DNA of 64,000 nucleotides from Lachnoclostridium sp. An118. Lineage in GTDB: Bacteria; Bacillota; Clostridia; Lachnospirales; Lachnospiraceae. Of the stretch, positions 18,406 through 25,939 are shown piece by piece; the first letter of the stretch is position 1; every line of letters starts with the position of its first letter. The notes beneath the pieces were generated by a model, which saw nothing but the letters and a program-made list of their open reading frames with translations, did no database searches and was not told the DNA's origin. The position numbers and the translations under genes are program-made. The stretch spans positions 44,878 through 108,877 of the forward strand of contig NZ_NFLQ01000011.1 in NCBI RefSeq assembly GCF_002160985.1, in the 5' to 3' direction.

Positions 18406-18732
18406 TGTGAACAATTCCGCGATGCAGTGACGGATTTCATCTTCCATAGCCAGCGAACGTTCCCCGCCCGTATTGAAGTACCGTGCGATCTGATTCAGGT
18501 TCACGCCGATCTTTCCATATGCCCCCAACAAGCTTCGCAGTTCTTCCATATCGGCAACCACTTCTACCCGATGCACGATCTCCTTGTCCACCAGAAGTTT
18601 CCGCAGGCATTCGGATCTGGACACTCCCAGGATCTCTGCTTTCCTGTCCAGAAGTTCCAGTTCAATATCCGACAGCCGGACTCCGACAAAATGCGGATGG
18701 TTCAGTTCCCGTTCCATTCTCTTTTTTCTCAT
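18388..18732 (-). CDS. mobC: MobC-family relaxosome protein
   Basis: 114 residues from ATG 18732, with GGAGGAG just upstream on this strand. A ribbon-helix-helix-like start (FVGVRLSDIELELLDRKAEI, SRSECLRKLLVD) precedes the MobC signature IGVNLNQIARYFNTGG near residues 75-92. MobC helps a relaxase open the DNA at oriT, and oriT-like DNA lies immediately upstream (18733-19017). The relaxase gene expected downstream is absent, because the DNA there is the truncated exporter. This marks a degraded mobilizable element nested in the spoIIID element. Confidence 0.85.
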   Translation of the reverse strand: MRKKRMERELNHPHFVGVRLSDIELELLDRKAEILGVSRSECLRKLLVDKEIVHRVEVVADMEELRSLLGAYGKIGVNLNQIARYFNTGGERSLAMEDEIRHCIAELFTLREEP

Positions 18733-19017
18733 GGCTTCTCCTCCTTTCTTTCTGTTACTTCAGCAACACCACAAATAGGAGAACCGGCAGCCCTGCCGGA
18801 ATCTTCCTTTTGTGCTGCGTCCCACTTTCCAGTGGACGCCAATATCTGCCAGATCGGCAGATCATCGAGGGTATGGGGAGGCGAAATCCCAAGCAAGAGC
18901 CCTACACAGGAAAACACAATAGTGTATTACGGGGTGGATCTTGCCCTAGGAAAAAACACTTCCCTCTACTTCTCAAAAAGGCGTAAGGTACTTTTACAAG
19001 GGAAAATCAAAAATTAA
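18733..19017. other. Probable oriT region beside mobC
   Basis: This 285-nt non-coding stretch upstream of mobC holds three inverted repeats: CCGGCAG/CTGCCGG (18784-18799), ATCTGCC/GGCAGAT around AGATC (18844-18862) and ACAC/GTGT around AATA (18914-18925), followed by TATTACGGGG. Position and repeats fit an origin of transfer. The nick site is not identifiable by eye. Confidence 0.5.
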
Positions 19018-19234
19018 TTTTTCTGAAAAGTTAAAGCACCAACCTTCTGGTGAGCGTGAAAATCTTCTAAAATAAAAACCCTCTCACTTAACCCAACGGA
19101 CAGAGAGGGAAATACAATGGTCTATTTCTTAAATTATGTTTTTCAGTATAGTTTTTTCAAATAACCCTCTTATAATATAAAAAAAAGGGAAGAATTCAAT
19201 GTGTGATTGTAATTTTTAAAAGTTCCCATATAAA

Positions 19235-19271
19235 AAGTTCCTTTATGACTTTTAGCGTCATAAAGGAACTT
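19235..19271 (-). terminator. Terminator for the minus-strand gene at 19391
   Basis: AAGTTCCTTTATGAC (19235-19249) and GTCATAAAGGAACTT (19257-19271) form a perfect 15-bp stem; on the minus strand it is followed by T-rich sequence. The surrounding 19018-19390 holds no gene; a second weak stem, CCCTCTC/GAGAGGG, lies at 19078-19109. Confidence 0.8.
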
Positions 19272-19390
19272 ACTATTTTCATATTCTGTGAAGAGTTTTT
19301 CCATAAAGATTGTTTAAGCTTTTGTTCAAAACTCTCTGCTCTGAAACCATAGGTAATAGATTTGTATTATATCGGGAATTATATTCAAAA

Positions 19391-20521
19391 TCACTGCTGT
19401 GTCTGTAACCCTTCTGCAAAAGAACTATTGAACCTAAGCATATTTTTTCGGGCCACTTTCATCGCCTTTACCGATTCTTCCGCTTTTTTGATTGTCTCAA
19501 CAATTTCTTTCTTTTCTTTGCCCTTTGCAACATCCATTTTCAATCGAAGTTCAACAAACCCTTTTTCAATTTCTGTGATATTTTGAAGATACTGCTCGTA
19601 CACGCTGTTGGAAAATTCAATGTCATGCTCGTCATTAAGAAATATTTCTCTGACTGAAGTAAGCAGCTTAGCAGAATGCATTATTGTGTTTTTCTTGCCT
19701 ACAAGTCCTGCGGAACCAACGGCACCGCCAACTCCAGCACCAACACCTATTCCAAATGCAGCTCCACCACCTACGATAGCAATCGTTCCCCCAAGCATTC
19801 CGGCTCCACCTGCCGCAATTGCACCGCCGCCAAGATATGCAAGACAGGCACTCGTCAAAGCCGCTCCGCTCAGTCCTGCAAAATTGGAGCCCACCAATGC
19901 CACCGCTATTGGCCCGGCAAATGCGCCTGCTGACGCAACAGTAATAATAGCAATAACCGCTGTAATAGTCAGAGATGTAAGCACCGTTTTGAGGACTTCA
20001 CTGAGTTCTCTCATACGTTTATCATAGGATCTGCGTAACCTCTTCACATACCCCTGCTTACAATACTTACCTGTGAATTGTTCGTCTAAGAAATGATCTC
20101 CTTCCCCTTTCCTAAAACTACATAATGGATTGTTCAGATGCTTATATTTCTTACTCGGTATGTCATTGCCTTTCTTATCCTTCTCCGTACCAAGAGGATA
20201 ATACGGTTCAAACAGCATGGCTTCAAGAAGTATCAGCCTATACCACGGTTTCTGGGGATCATTAGCTGCAATACGTTCCTGCAGTTCATCCATGCTATAC
20301 CAGTGCATTTCTGCACCTGAGATTTGTGTGAAACTTTCAAAGCCGTTCGAAATAAACTTTGACCATTCTTTTAACCATTCACTTTTAAGTTCCTTAATAA
20401 CTTCTCCAGTTACAGGAACTTTTGTCATTTCTATATCATTAAACGTCTTATAGTATTCGAGATTATAAAGTATTTCTGTCTGCTCCAATGAGAGTCCCAG
20501 TTTATCCATCTGTAAATCCAT
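19391..20521 (-). CDS. Hypothetical protein with glycine-rich membrane segments
   Basis: 376 residues from ATG 20521, chosen because AGGTGA lies 6 nt before it; the longer frame back to a TTG at 20716 has no ribosome site. The N-terminal half is soluble (MDLQMDKLGLSLEQTEILYN). Around residues 215-310 is a long hydrophobic, Gly/Ala-rich stretch (AVIAIITVASAGAFAGPIAV, GGGAIAAGGAGMLGGTIAIV, GIGVGAGVGGAVGSAGLVG) typical of glycine-zipper membrane helices. A charged coiled coil ends the protein. Glycine zippers occur in pore-forming or membrane-disrupting proteins, including some defence effectors, but no partner is recognisable. It lies between oriT-like DNA and repA on the opposite strand. Confidence 0.65.
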   Translation of the reverse strand: MDLQMDKLGLSLEQTEILYNLEYYKTFNDIEMTKVPVTGEVIKELKSEWLKEWSKFISNGFESFTQISGAEMHWYSMDELQERIAANDPQKPWYRLILLEAMLFEPYYPLGTEKDKKGNDIPSKKYKHLNNPLCSFRKGEGDHFLDEQFTGKYCKQGYVKRLRRSYDKRMRELSEVLKTVLTSLTITAVIAIITVASAGAFAGPIAVALVGSNFAGLSGAALTSACLAYLGGGAIAAGGAGMLGGTIAIVGGGAAFGIGVGAGVGGAVGSAGLVGKKNTIMHSAKLLTSVREIFLNDEHDIEFSNSVYEQYLQNITEIEKGFVELRLKMDVAKGKEKKEIVETIKKAEESVKAMKVARKNMLRFNSSFAEGLQTQQ

Positions 20522-20824
20522 ATCGTCACCTATTCTCTTGTAAATATTTGCATCTGTTTTTCCGAAGTGTTTAAGATGGCAGGAGATTTTGAACGGGATT
20601 AGCGGGGCAGTTAAAGTAGTCCAGATGAATTGTTCCAAAATGATACCGAAATACGACCAAACAGCGTTTTCTGCCGTTAGATAGGATAAACCCCAGGCAA
20701 ATATATTTGAGGCCAAAAAAGCCTGTCGTAAAGGGCAAAAAATGCAAAAAATGATACTGAAACGTGACTATATTTCGCTGTCCTGTGCCGGACACTAGCA
20801 GGATGGCAGAGAGGAGGAATGTCT

Positions 20825-21034
20825 GTGCCGAGAATGAGCAAGAAAAGGAAACAGGAACTTGCCTTTTTTCTCAACGAAAGAGGGCGGAGCGCTCATAACG
20901 ACACCTGTCGGAAATGTGTCGGAGACTGCAAGCAGAGTTTTCGGACTGTTGTTGTCTGTTGCCCCTGTTATGAATCCAAGCGAAGCCGCCGGCGGAAGAT
21001 CAGACAGAAACAAAAGGATGGATGTGAAGAATAG
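20825..21034 (+). CDS. Small Cys-rich protein of mobilizable elements
   Basis: 69 residues from GTG 20825; GAGGAGG at 20811-20817 is 7 nt away, whereas the ATG at 20819 is too close and the ATG at 20834 too far. The body reads KRKQELAFFLNERGR, then CRKCVGDCKQSFRTVVVCCPCY. Four to six Cys in C-x2-C pairs suggest a zinc ribbon. Near-identical short proteins recur just before repA genes in Lachnospiraceae mobilizable elements; their function is unknown. Its end overlaps the repA start by 17 nt, so translation is probably coupled. Confidence 0.65.
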   Translation: MPRMSKKRKQELAFFLNERGRSAHNDTCRKCVGDCKQSFRTVVVCCPCYESKRSRRRKIRQKQKDGCEE

Positions 21035-21764
21035 AGACCAGATGGAATATTTGACAGAGCGGACCCTGATCAGAGATTTCATTCCTTACCCACGGTTTCT
21101 GTTGAATATGAACCTGACTCAGACAGCCAGGATTCTGTATGCCCTGTTGCTGGATCGATCCAAGATTTCAAGGAATAACGGATGGAAGAATGAAAAAGGG
21201 TATATTTACGTGATTTACCCAATCATGGATTTGGCACAAGTGTTGGAAAAGAGTCATATGACCATTAAGAAAGCTTTGAATGAACTGGAAAATGCCGGAC
21301 TTTTAGAAAGACAAAAGCAGGGTTTTTCAAAGCCGAATCTGCTGTATGTCAGAATTCCGGCAGAGGGAAAGAAAAGTGTCCCTGTGAAGGAAAGAAAAGT
21401 ATCCTCCATAGGGAAAGAAAAAGATACTTATGAGGGAAAGAAACCTGTCCCTGCGAGGGATAGAAAAGTATCCCCTAATAAAATGAGTAATAGTCAAATG
21501 ATATATAGTCAAATGAATAAAGAGAGAGGAGCGCGCTCTGCCTATGGAAAATATCACAATGTGCTTCTCTCTGAAACAGAATATGGAGAATTGAAACAGG
21601 AGATCCGGGAATTAGACAGGCTGATTGAGGAACTGTCCAGTTATATGCGTTCCAGTGGAAAGCAATATGCTGATCATGCTGTTACCTTGAGAAGATGGGC
21701 AGAACGGTCAGCCCCGGTAAAAAACATTCTGGATTATACCTGCAGTGAGGAGGATAGCTTATAA
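21018..21764 (+). CDS. repA: Replication initiator protein A (RepA_N type)
   Basis: 248 residues. The N-terminal YLTERTLIRDFIPYPRFLL is the hallmark start of RepA_N initiators, followed by a winged-helix stretch (ARILYALLLDRSKISRNNGW, LAQVLEKSHMTIKKALNELE, AGLLERQKQGFSKPNLLYV). A repetitive linker with KERKVSS/KDTYEGKKPVP/RDRKVSP repeats and a helical C-terminal domain follow. It would bind an origin in a plasmid or an excised element. The ATG at 21018 is probable, but an ATG at 21042 is also possible and neither has a strong ribosome site. It is part of the nested mobilizable remnant. Confidence 0.8.
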   Translation: MDVKNRDQMEYLTERTLIRDFIPYPRFLLNMNLTQTARILYALLLDRSKISRNNGWKNEKGYIYVIYPIMDLAQVLEKSHMTIKKALNELENAGLLERQKQGFSKPNLLYVRIPAEGKKSVPVKERKVSSIGKEKDTYEGKKPVPARDRKVSPNKMSNSQMIYSQMNKERGARSAYGKYHNVLLSETEYGELKQEIRELDRLIEELSSYMRSSGKQYADHAVTLRRWAERSAPVKNILDYTCSEEDSL

Positions 21765-21840
21765 AAAGGGGATGAAATTAATTCTAATTGGAGGTTGTTA
21801 ATCATAGCCTGTAAAAAACGGACAAGGAGGTGGGACCGCC

Positions 21841-22080
21841 GTGAAGAAACAAAAACTGAATTATCGCTTTCATGACCCAAATGATCCGGCGGTTGCTGCT
21901 GAATACATATTGAAAGTGTTTGTTGAGGCAAATCAGAAGAAGGTAGAGAAGGTAATCAGAGAGGCCAGTGCACAAGGGCGAGAGAAGGCTGAGAAGATGA
22001 AGGATGATAAGGAAGAGGACGATAAAAATAAGATGGAATTATTTGAAGGGAATGTTATACTGAGAAAAGAGGGGACGTGA
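21841..22080 (+). CDS. Small conserved protein of mobilizable elements
   Basis: 79 residues from GTG 21841, with a very strong ribosome site AAGGAGGTGG at about 21825. It starts KKQKLNYRFHDPNDPAVAAE, then YILKVFVEANQKKVEKVIRE, and ends in a Lys/Glu-rich tail. This small protein typically lies between repA and the recombinase in such elements; its role is not known. The stop overlaps the frame of the nucleotidyltransferase gene, indicating coupling. Confidence 0.65.
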   Translation: MKKQKLNYRFHDPNDPAVAAEYILKVFVEANQKKVEKVIREASAQGREKAEKMKDDKEEDDKNKMELFEGNVILRKEGT

Positions 22081-22085
22081 TAACG

Positions 22086-22421
22086 ATGCCAAATGATATA
22101 CAGGAAATCATCCAACATTTTGCAGAAGATGTAAGAAAAATTCTGGGAGGATTACTTGATGATGTTATCCTCTACGGTTCCTATGCAAGAGGCGATTATT
22201 TGGAACTGTCAGATATAGATATTATAATCCTGACGTCTCTGACGGTAGAACAGATAAAAGAGGAAGAAGACAAAATAAGTGATCTGGCATTTGACTATAT
22301 GGTGCAGTACACAGTTGATATTTCTCCAGTGGTAGTTAACACAGGGCATTTTAATGAGTGGATGGAGAATTTGCCTTATTATAGAAACATAAAAGAGGAG
22401 GGAATACGGATCCCGGTTTGA
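22086..22421 (+). CDS. Minimal nucleotidyltransferase (MNT) domain protein
   Basis: 111 residues from ATG 22086, with AGAGGGG 11 nt upstream; a GTG at 22077 is an alternative. The catalytic signature of the polymerase-beta fold is present: VILYGSYARGDYLELSDIDI, with GS then D-x-D, and a later strand YTVDISPVV. MNT proteins are usually antitoxins that add AMP to a HEPN ribonuclease toxin encoded next to them. No HEPN gene follows; a terminator does. It may be an orphan, or part of the mobilizable remnant. Confidence 0.8.
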   Translation: MPNDIQEIIQHFAEDVRKILGGLLDDVILYGSYARGDYLELSDIDIIILTSLTVEQIKEEEDKISDLAFDYMVQYTVDISPVVVNTGHFNEWMENLPYYRNIKEEGIRIPV

Positions 22422-22445
22422 AGAAACTCTAGGATGGAGAAAAGA

Positions 22446-22480
22446 TCATCTGATGCAAAATGGCGTCAGATGATTTTTTA
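22446..22480 (+). terminator. Terminator after the MNT gene
   Basis: ATCATCTGATGC (22446-22457) pairs with GCGTCAGATGAT (22464-22475) around AAAATG, followed by six T. Confidence 0.88.
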
Positions 22481-22515
22481 ATACAATACGAAAACGAAAT
22501 TACAAGAATGAATAT

Positions 22516-22564
22516 GAGATATTATCTCAAATATTGTTTACAAAAATGATAAAATGAATATAAT
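22516..22564 (+). promoter_or_regulatory. Promoter and possible operator of the RloAB/dGTPase unit
   Basis: TTTACA (22537-22542), a 16-nt spacer and TATAAT (22559-22564). Just upstream is the inverted repeat GAGAT-ATT-ATCTC (22516-22528), a possible operator. It is the only promoter-like signal before 22620. Confidence 0.6.
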
Positions 22565-22619
22565 AGAAGATAAGATAGTAAAAATTTGTGGTGTTGAAAC
22601 AAAATGGAGGTAGAGACAA

Positions 22620-23846
22620 ATGTTATGCCAGTTTACAGTAAAGAATTTTAAGAGCATCCGTGACGAGATGACATTTGACATGCAGGCAGCCGCCATTTCT
22701 GAGCATGAGGACAGGATAATCAAAGATAGAGATGGAGAAGTATTTCTTCCGGTATCAGCTGTGTACGGACCGAACGGTGGTGGAAAATCCAATGTGCTGG
22801 AGGCGCTGCACAGTCTGGTGTTCAAGGTGCTGAGACCATTATATGCGACCAGCGATAATGAAAATGCGACAATAAGGATAAAGAGAATACTGATCGAGCC
22901 CTTTGCTTTTTCTACTGAAACCGCAAATGCTCCGACCGAGTTTGAATTATTTTTCAGGACTGCACTGGCAGAATACCGCTATGAACTCACTGTCAGAAAA
23001 GACGTGATCAAGTATGAAAGACTGGACCGGATAAAGCTGGAAACGGGGCGCAGATCGGCGCTATTTGAGCGAGATGAAAATGAAATCATACTGAAAGGTG
23101 TTTTTTCTAAATTAAAAACCAGTGAAGATTTATCCGAAACTCTGCCATTGCTTTCTTATCTAGGTATTACCTATGCCAAGAATGAAGTGGTGCAGGATGT
23201 ATTGGGATGGTTTGATGACGGGATTGATTTCCTTAATTACGGAAATCCACGTCAGGAACTGCGTATGGCAGTTTCAAATTCGGATGATGTAAAGAAACTG
23301 ATGCTGGATATGATACAGGAAATGGATCTAGATATTGTGGACTTCCGAGTGGAAGAGAGAGAACATGATCGAATTGAAGTGTTTACAAAACATATTGTTG
23401 ATGATTACGAGGTAGAGTTGAATCTGTTTGATGAGTCCAGCGGAACAAAGAAACTGTTCGGCCTGCTTCCCTTTATTGCGAAGAGCCTTTCCGTGGGAAC
23501 AACGCTGGTTATCGATGAATTAGATGCCAAGATTCATCCTGTACTGCTCAGATACATTATTATGATGTTTAATGATATGAAGATCAATAAGCATGGCGCA
23601 CAGCTGATCTTTACATCTCACGATTTGTCAACAATGAACAGCGAGGTGTTCAGGAGAGATGAAATCTGGTTTGTGGCAAAAGGAAACAAAGAGAATTCGA
23701 AATTGTATTCTTTGGTGGAATTTAAAAATGATAAGGGCGAGTCAGTGCGTAAAGATGCAAAATTTGACAAGCAGTATCTGGAAGGGAAGTATGGGGCAGA
23801 TCCATATCTCAGGAAGATTATAGATTGGGGGCGGGTCAATGCCTAA
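22620..23846 (+). CDS. RloA/AbiLi-like AAA ATPase (phage defence)
   Basis: 408 residues. SMC/RecF-like start LCQFTVKNFKSIRDEMTFDM, Walker A YGPNGGGKSNVLEAL near residue 50, signature-like FDESSGTKKLFGLLPFIA, Walker B TLVIDELDAKIHP and a switch His in QLIFTSHDLSTM. This is the AAA_15/21 ATPase type found with RloB in restriction islands and as AbiLi in abortive infection. Its stop overlaps the start of the RloB gene by 8 nt. The ATPase is thought to sense phage and control the partner. ATG 22620 follows AATGGAGGTAG. Confidence 0.88.
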   Translation: MLCQFTVKNFKSIRDEMTFDMQAAAISEHEDRIIKDRDGEVFLPVSAVYGPNGGGKSNVLEALHSLVFKVLRPLYATSDNENATIRIKRILIEPFAFSTETANAPTEFELFFRTALAEYRYELTVRKDVIKYERLDRIKLETGRRSALFERDENEIILKGVFSKLKTSEDLSETLPLLSYLGITYAKNEVVQDVLGWFDDGIDFLNYGNPRQELRMAVSNSDDVKKLMLDMIQEMDLDIVDFRVEEREHDRIEVFTKHIVDDYEVELNLFDESSGTKKLFGLLPFIAKSLSVGTTLVIDELDAKIHPVLLRYIIMMFNDMKINKHGAQLIFTSHDLSTMNSEVFRRDEIWFVAKGNKENSKLYSLVEFKNDKGESVRKDAKFDKQYLEGKYGADPYLRKIIDWGRVNA

Positions 23847-24540
23847 AAAAGCCGGGATGGAGGCGTGGAAGAAAAAGCGCCGTAAGGAATATCTGGAAAA
23901 GAAAGAATTCCGTTACTATATTTTCTGCGAGGGCCAGCAGACAGAACCGTCATACTTTGAAGGATTTAAAAGATACATCGAAGAAAATCCGATTTACCGT
24001 GATATGGTACTGATCGAAATAGAACCATGTCAGGCGGAAACCATGCGGGTGATCGGTATGGCGGAACGGTATGTAAAGAAGAACAAAATCCAGAAAGGGC
24101 AGATCTGGTGTGTATATGACAAAGATAGTTTCCCAGCGAAAGATTTTAATGGAGTCGAACACCGGGCAAGACAGTTGAGTCAGGAAAATCCAGATTTGCA
24201 GTATCACGCAGCGTGGAGCAATGAGTGCATCGAATTCTGGTTTCTGCTACATTTTGCATACTATACATCTAATAATCATCGGACAGAATATATTTCATTT
24301 CTGAACGATAAGTTCCGGGAACTGGGGATCGGGAAGTATCAGAAGAACATGAAAAATATATTTGAGATATTGATGGAAAAGGGAAATCCAAAGCTGGCGA
24401 TTCGGTATGCAAAAAGGATTATAAAAGATGGACAAGGGAAAACACCGGCAGAGATAGCACCGGGAACGAAGGTGTATGAGCTGGTCGAAGAACTGGTGAA
24501 ATATTTGCCGGAGGATATACGAAGGGACTTTATATTGTAG
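23839..24540 (+). CDS. RloB/AbiLii-like protein
   Basis: 233 residues overlapping the ATPase gene by 8 nt. It matches the RloB family: FRYYIFCEGQQTEPSYFEGF (Toprim-like first acidic motif), VYDKDSFPAKDF (second acidic motif) and SNECIEFWFLLHF. The Toprim-like fold suggests a nuclease effector released or activated by the RloA partner. RloAB-type pairs are relatives of AbiL and PARIS. A 19-nt gap leads to the dGTPase, so all three may be one defence operon. Confidence 0.9.
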   Translation: MPKKAGMEAWKKKRRKEYLEKKEFRYYIFCEGQQTEPSYFEGFKRYIEENPIYRDMVLIEIEPCQAETMRVIGMAERYVKKNKIQKGQIWCVYDKDSFPAKDFNGVEHRARQLSQENPDLQYHAAWSNECIEFWFLLHFAYYTSNNHRTEYISFLNDKFRELGIGKYQKNMKNIFEILMEKGNPKLAIRYAKRIIKDGQGKTPAEIAPGTKVYELVEELVKYLPEDIRRDFIL

Positions 24541-24558
24541 TGGAAAGGAGAATAGAAT

Positions 24559-25794
24559 ATGTCAAAAGAAAAATTTAAATCTGTTGCGGCAACATCTAAA
24601 AATGTTAAATGGGAACAATTAATATCACGCCAAACAGAGTTATATTCACGAAAAGATGAAGTTCGAAGTCCATTTGCAAGAGATTATACTCGAATATTAC
24701 ATTCATTAGCATATAGGAGATTAAAACATAAAACACAGGTTTTTTTTAATATTGATAATGATCATATATGTACACGTATGGAGCATGTTGCTCATGTTGA
24801 ATCGGTAAGCCAGACAATAGCAAAAAATCTAGGACTTAATGATGAATTAACAAAGGCTATTGCTATAGGGCATGATTTAGGGCATGCACCATTTGGGCAT
24901 CAAGGAGAGACAGTAATAAGTGAATTGAGCATGAAATATTTTGATGAAAAATTTTGGCATGAAAAGAACGGACTTAGATTTGTTGATGACTTAGAACTTT
25001 TGGAAGATAACTATAAAAAGAGTAGAAATTTGGATTTAACATATGCAGTTCGTGATGGAATTATTGCGCATTGTGGAGAAGTAGATGAGAATGGATTAAT
25101 GGCGAGGGATGAATTGATAGATTTGTCTGAATTTAAAAAACCTGGTCAATATCAGCCAGTAACATGGGAAGGATGTGTAGTAAAAATTTCCGATAAAATT
25201 GCATATATCGGAAGAGATATAGAAGATGCTATTAACCTGGGTTTCTTAGATGAAAGAACAAAAAATGATTTGTTGAGGATGGCTCGTACACATGATGAGG
25301 ATGTTTTAAATACAACAGTCATAATGCATAATCTTATTATCGATATATGTGAAAATAGTACACCTGAAAAAGGAATTTGTTTAAGTCCCCGTTTTCTAGA
25401 GCAAATTAATAGTCTTAAAGATTTTAATTATAAACATATATATGGCCATGAAAGATTAAAACCTTTTAAAGAGTATTCAAAATTAGTGATTAATCAAATA
25501 TTTGATGTCTTAATGAAAACGTTTGATGATAAACATTCGTGGATTCAAATTGAGGAAAAAAAGAGATATTACCCAGTATTGATGAATTCATTTGATAAAT
25601 GGTTAGCGAGATATTGCAGTCCGGAAATTGTTCCGGAAGGAAAATTATTAACTATTTCTTTGAATTGTGAGAATAAAAAGGTTTATGGAAACCTTGATAC
25701 TGAGAAAATTTATGCACGGGCAATATTGGATTTTATTTCTGGTATGACAGATAGGTTTGCAGTAAAAGTATTTAACGAATTACTAACATATTAA
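24559..25794 (+). CDS. HD-domain dNTP triphosphohydrolase (dGTPase family)
   Basis: 411 residues. Substrate and metal motifs of the Dgt/SAMHD1-like family are present: RSPFARDYTRILHSLAYRRL, the first His in TRMEHVAHVESV (about residue 76), HD in GHDLGHAPFGHQGE (105-106) and a last Asp in KISDKIAYIGRDIEDA. It splits dGTP or other dNTPs to nucleoside and triphosphate. dNTP-depleting dGTPases are a known anti-phage strategy, and its place behind RloAB and before the recombinase favours that role. The gene is clearly AT-richer than its neighbours, suggesting separate origin. Start ATG 24559 after GGAAAGGAG. Confidence 0.9.
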   Translation: MSKEKFKSVAATSKNVKWEQLISRQTELYSRKDEVRSPFARDYTRILHSLAYRRLKHKTQVFFNIDNDHICTRMEHVAHVESVSQTIAKNLGLNDELTKAIAIGHDLGHAPFGHQGETVISELSMKYFDEKFWHEKNGLRFVDDLELLEDNYKKSRNLDLTYAVRDGIIAHCGEVDENGLMARDELIDLSEFKKPGQYQPVTWEGCVVKISDKIAYIGRDIEDAINLGFLDERTKNDLLRMARTHDEDVLNTTVIMHNLIIDICENSTPEKGICLSPRFLEQINSLKDFNYKHIYGHERLKPFKEYSKLVINQIFDVLMKTFDDKHSWIQIEEKKRYYPVLMNSFDKWLARYCSPEIVPEGKLLTISLNCENKKVYGNLDTEKIYARAILDFISGMTDRFAVKVFNELLTY

Positions 25795-25818
25795 ATTATA
25801 TCAAAGTATTTAACAGTT

Positions 25819-25859
25819 AAAGGATAGCAATTTTTATTCCTTAAAATTGCTATCCTTTT
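25819..25859 (+). terminator. Terminator after the dGTPase gene
   Basis: AAAGGATAGCAATTTT (25819-25834) pairs with AAAATTGCTATCCTTTT (25843-25859), a 15-bp stem with T tail. It isolates the recombinase gene from the defence operon. Confidence 0.88.
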
Positions 25860-25939
25860 GTGTACAAATAATGTATTCATGGTATAATAAAATGAAATAG
25901 TAACAGGAATAAATAGAAGTAACAGAAAGGTAAACGTTT

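Noticed and set aside
20522..20716. N-terminal extension of the glycine-zipper protein to a TTG at 20716
   Set aside because: No ribosome site at the TTG, whereas ATG 20521 has AGGTGA at proper spacing.
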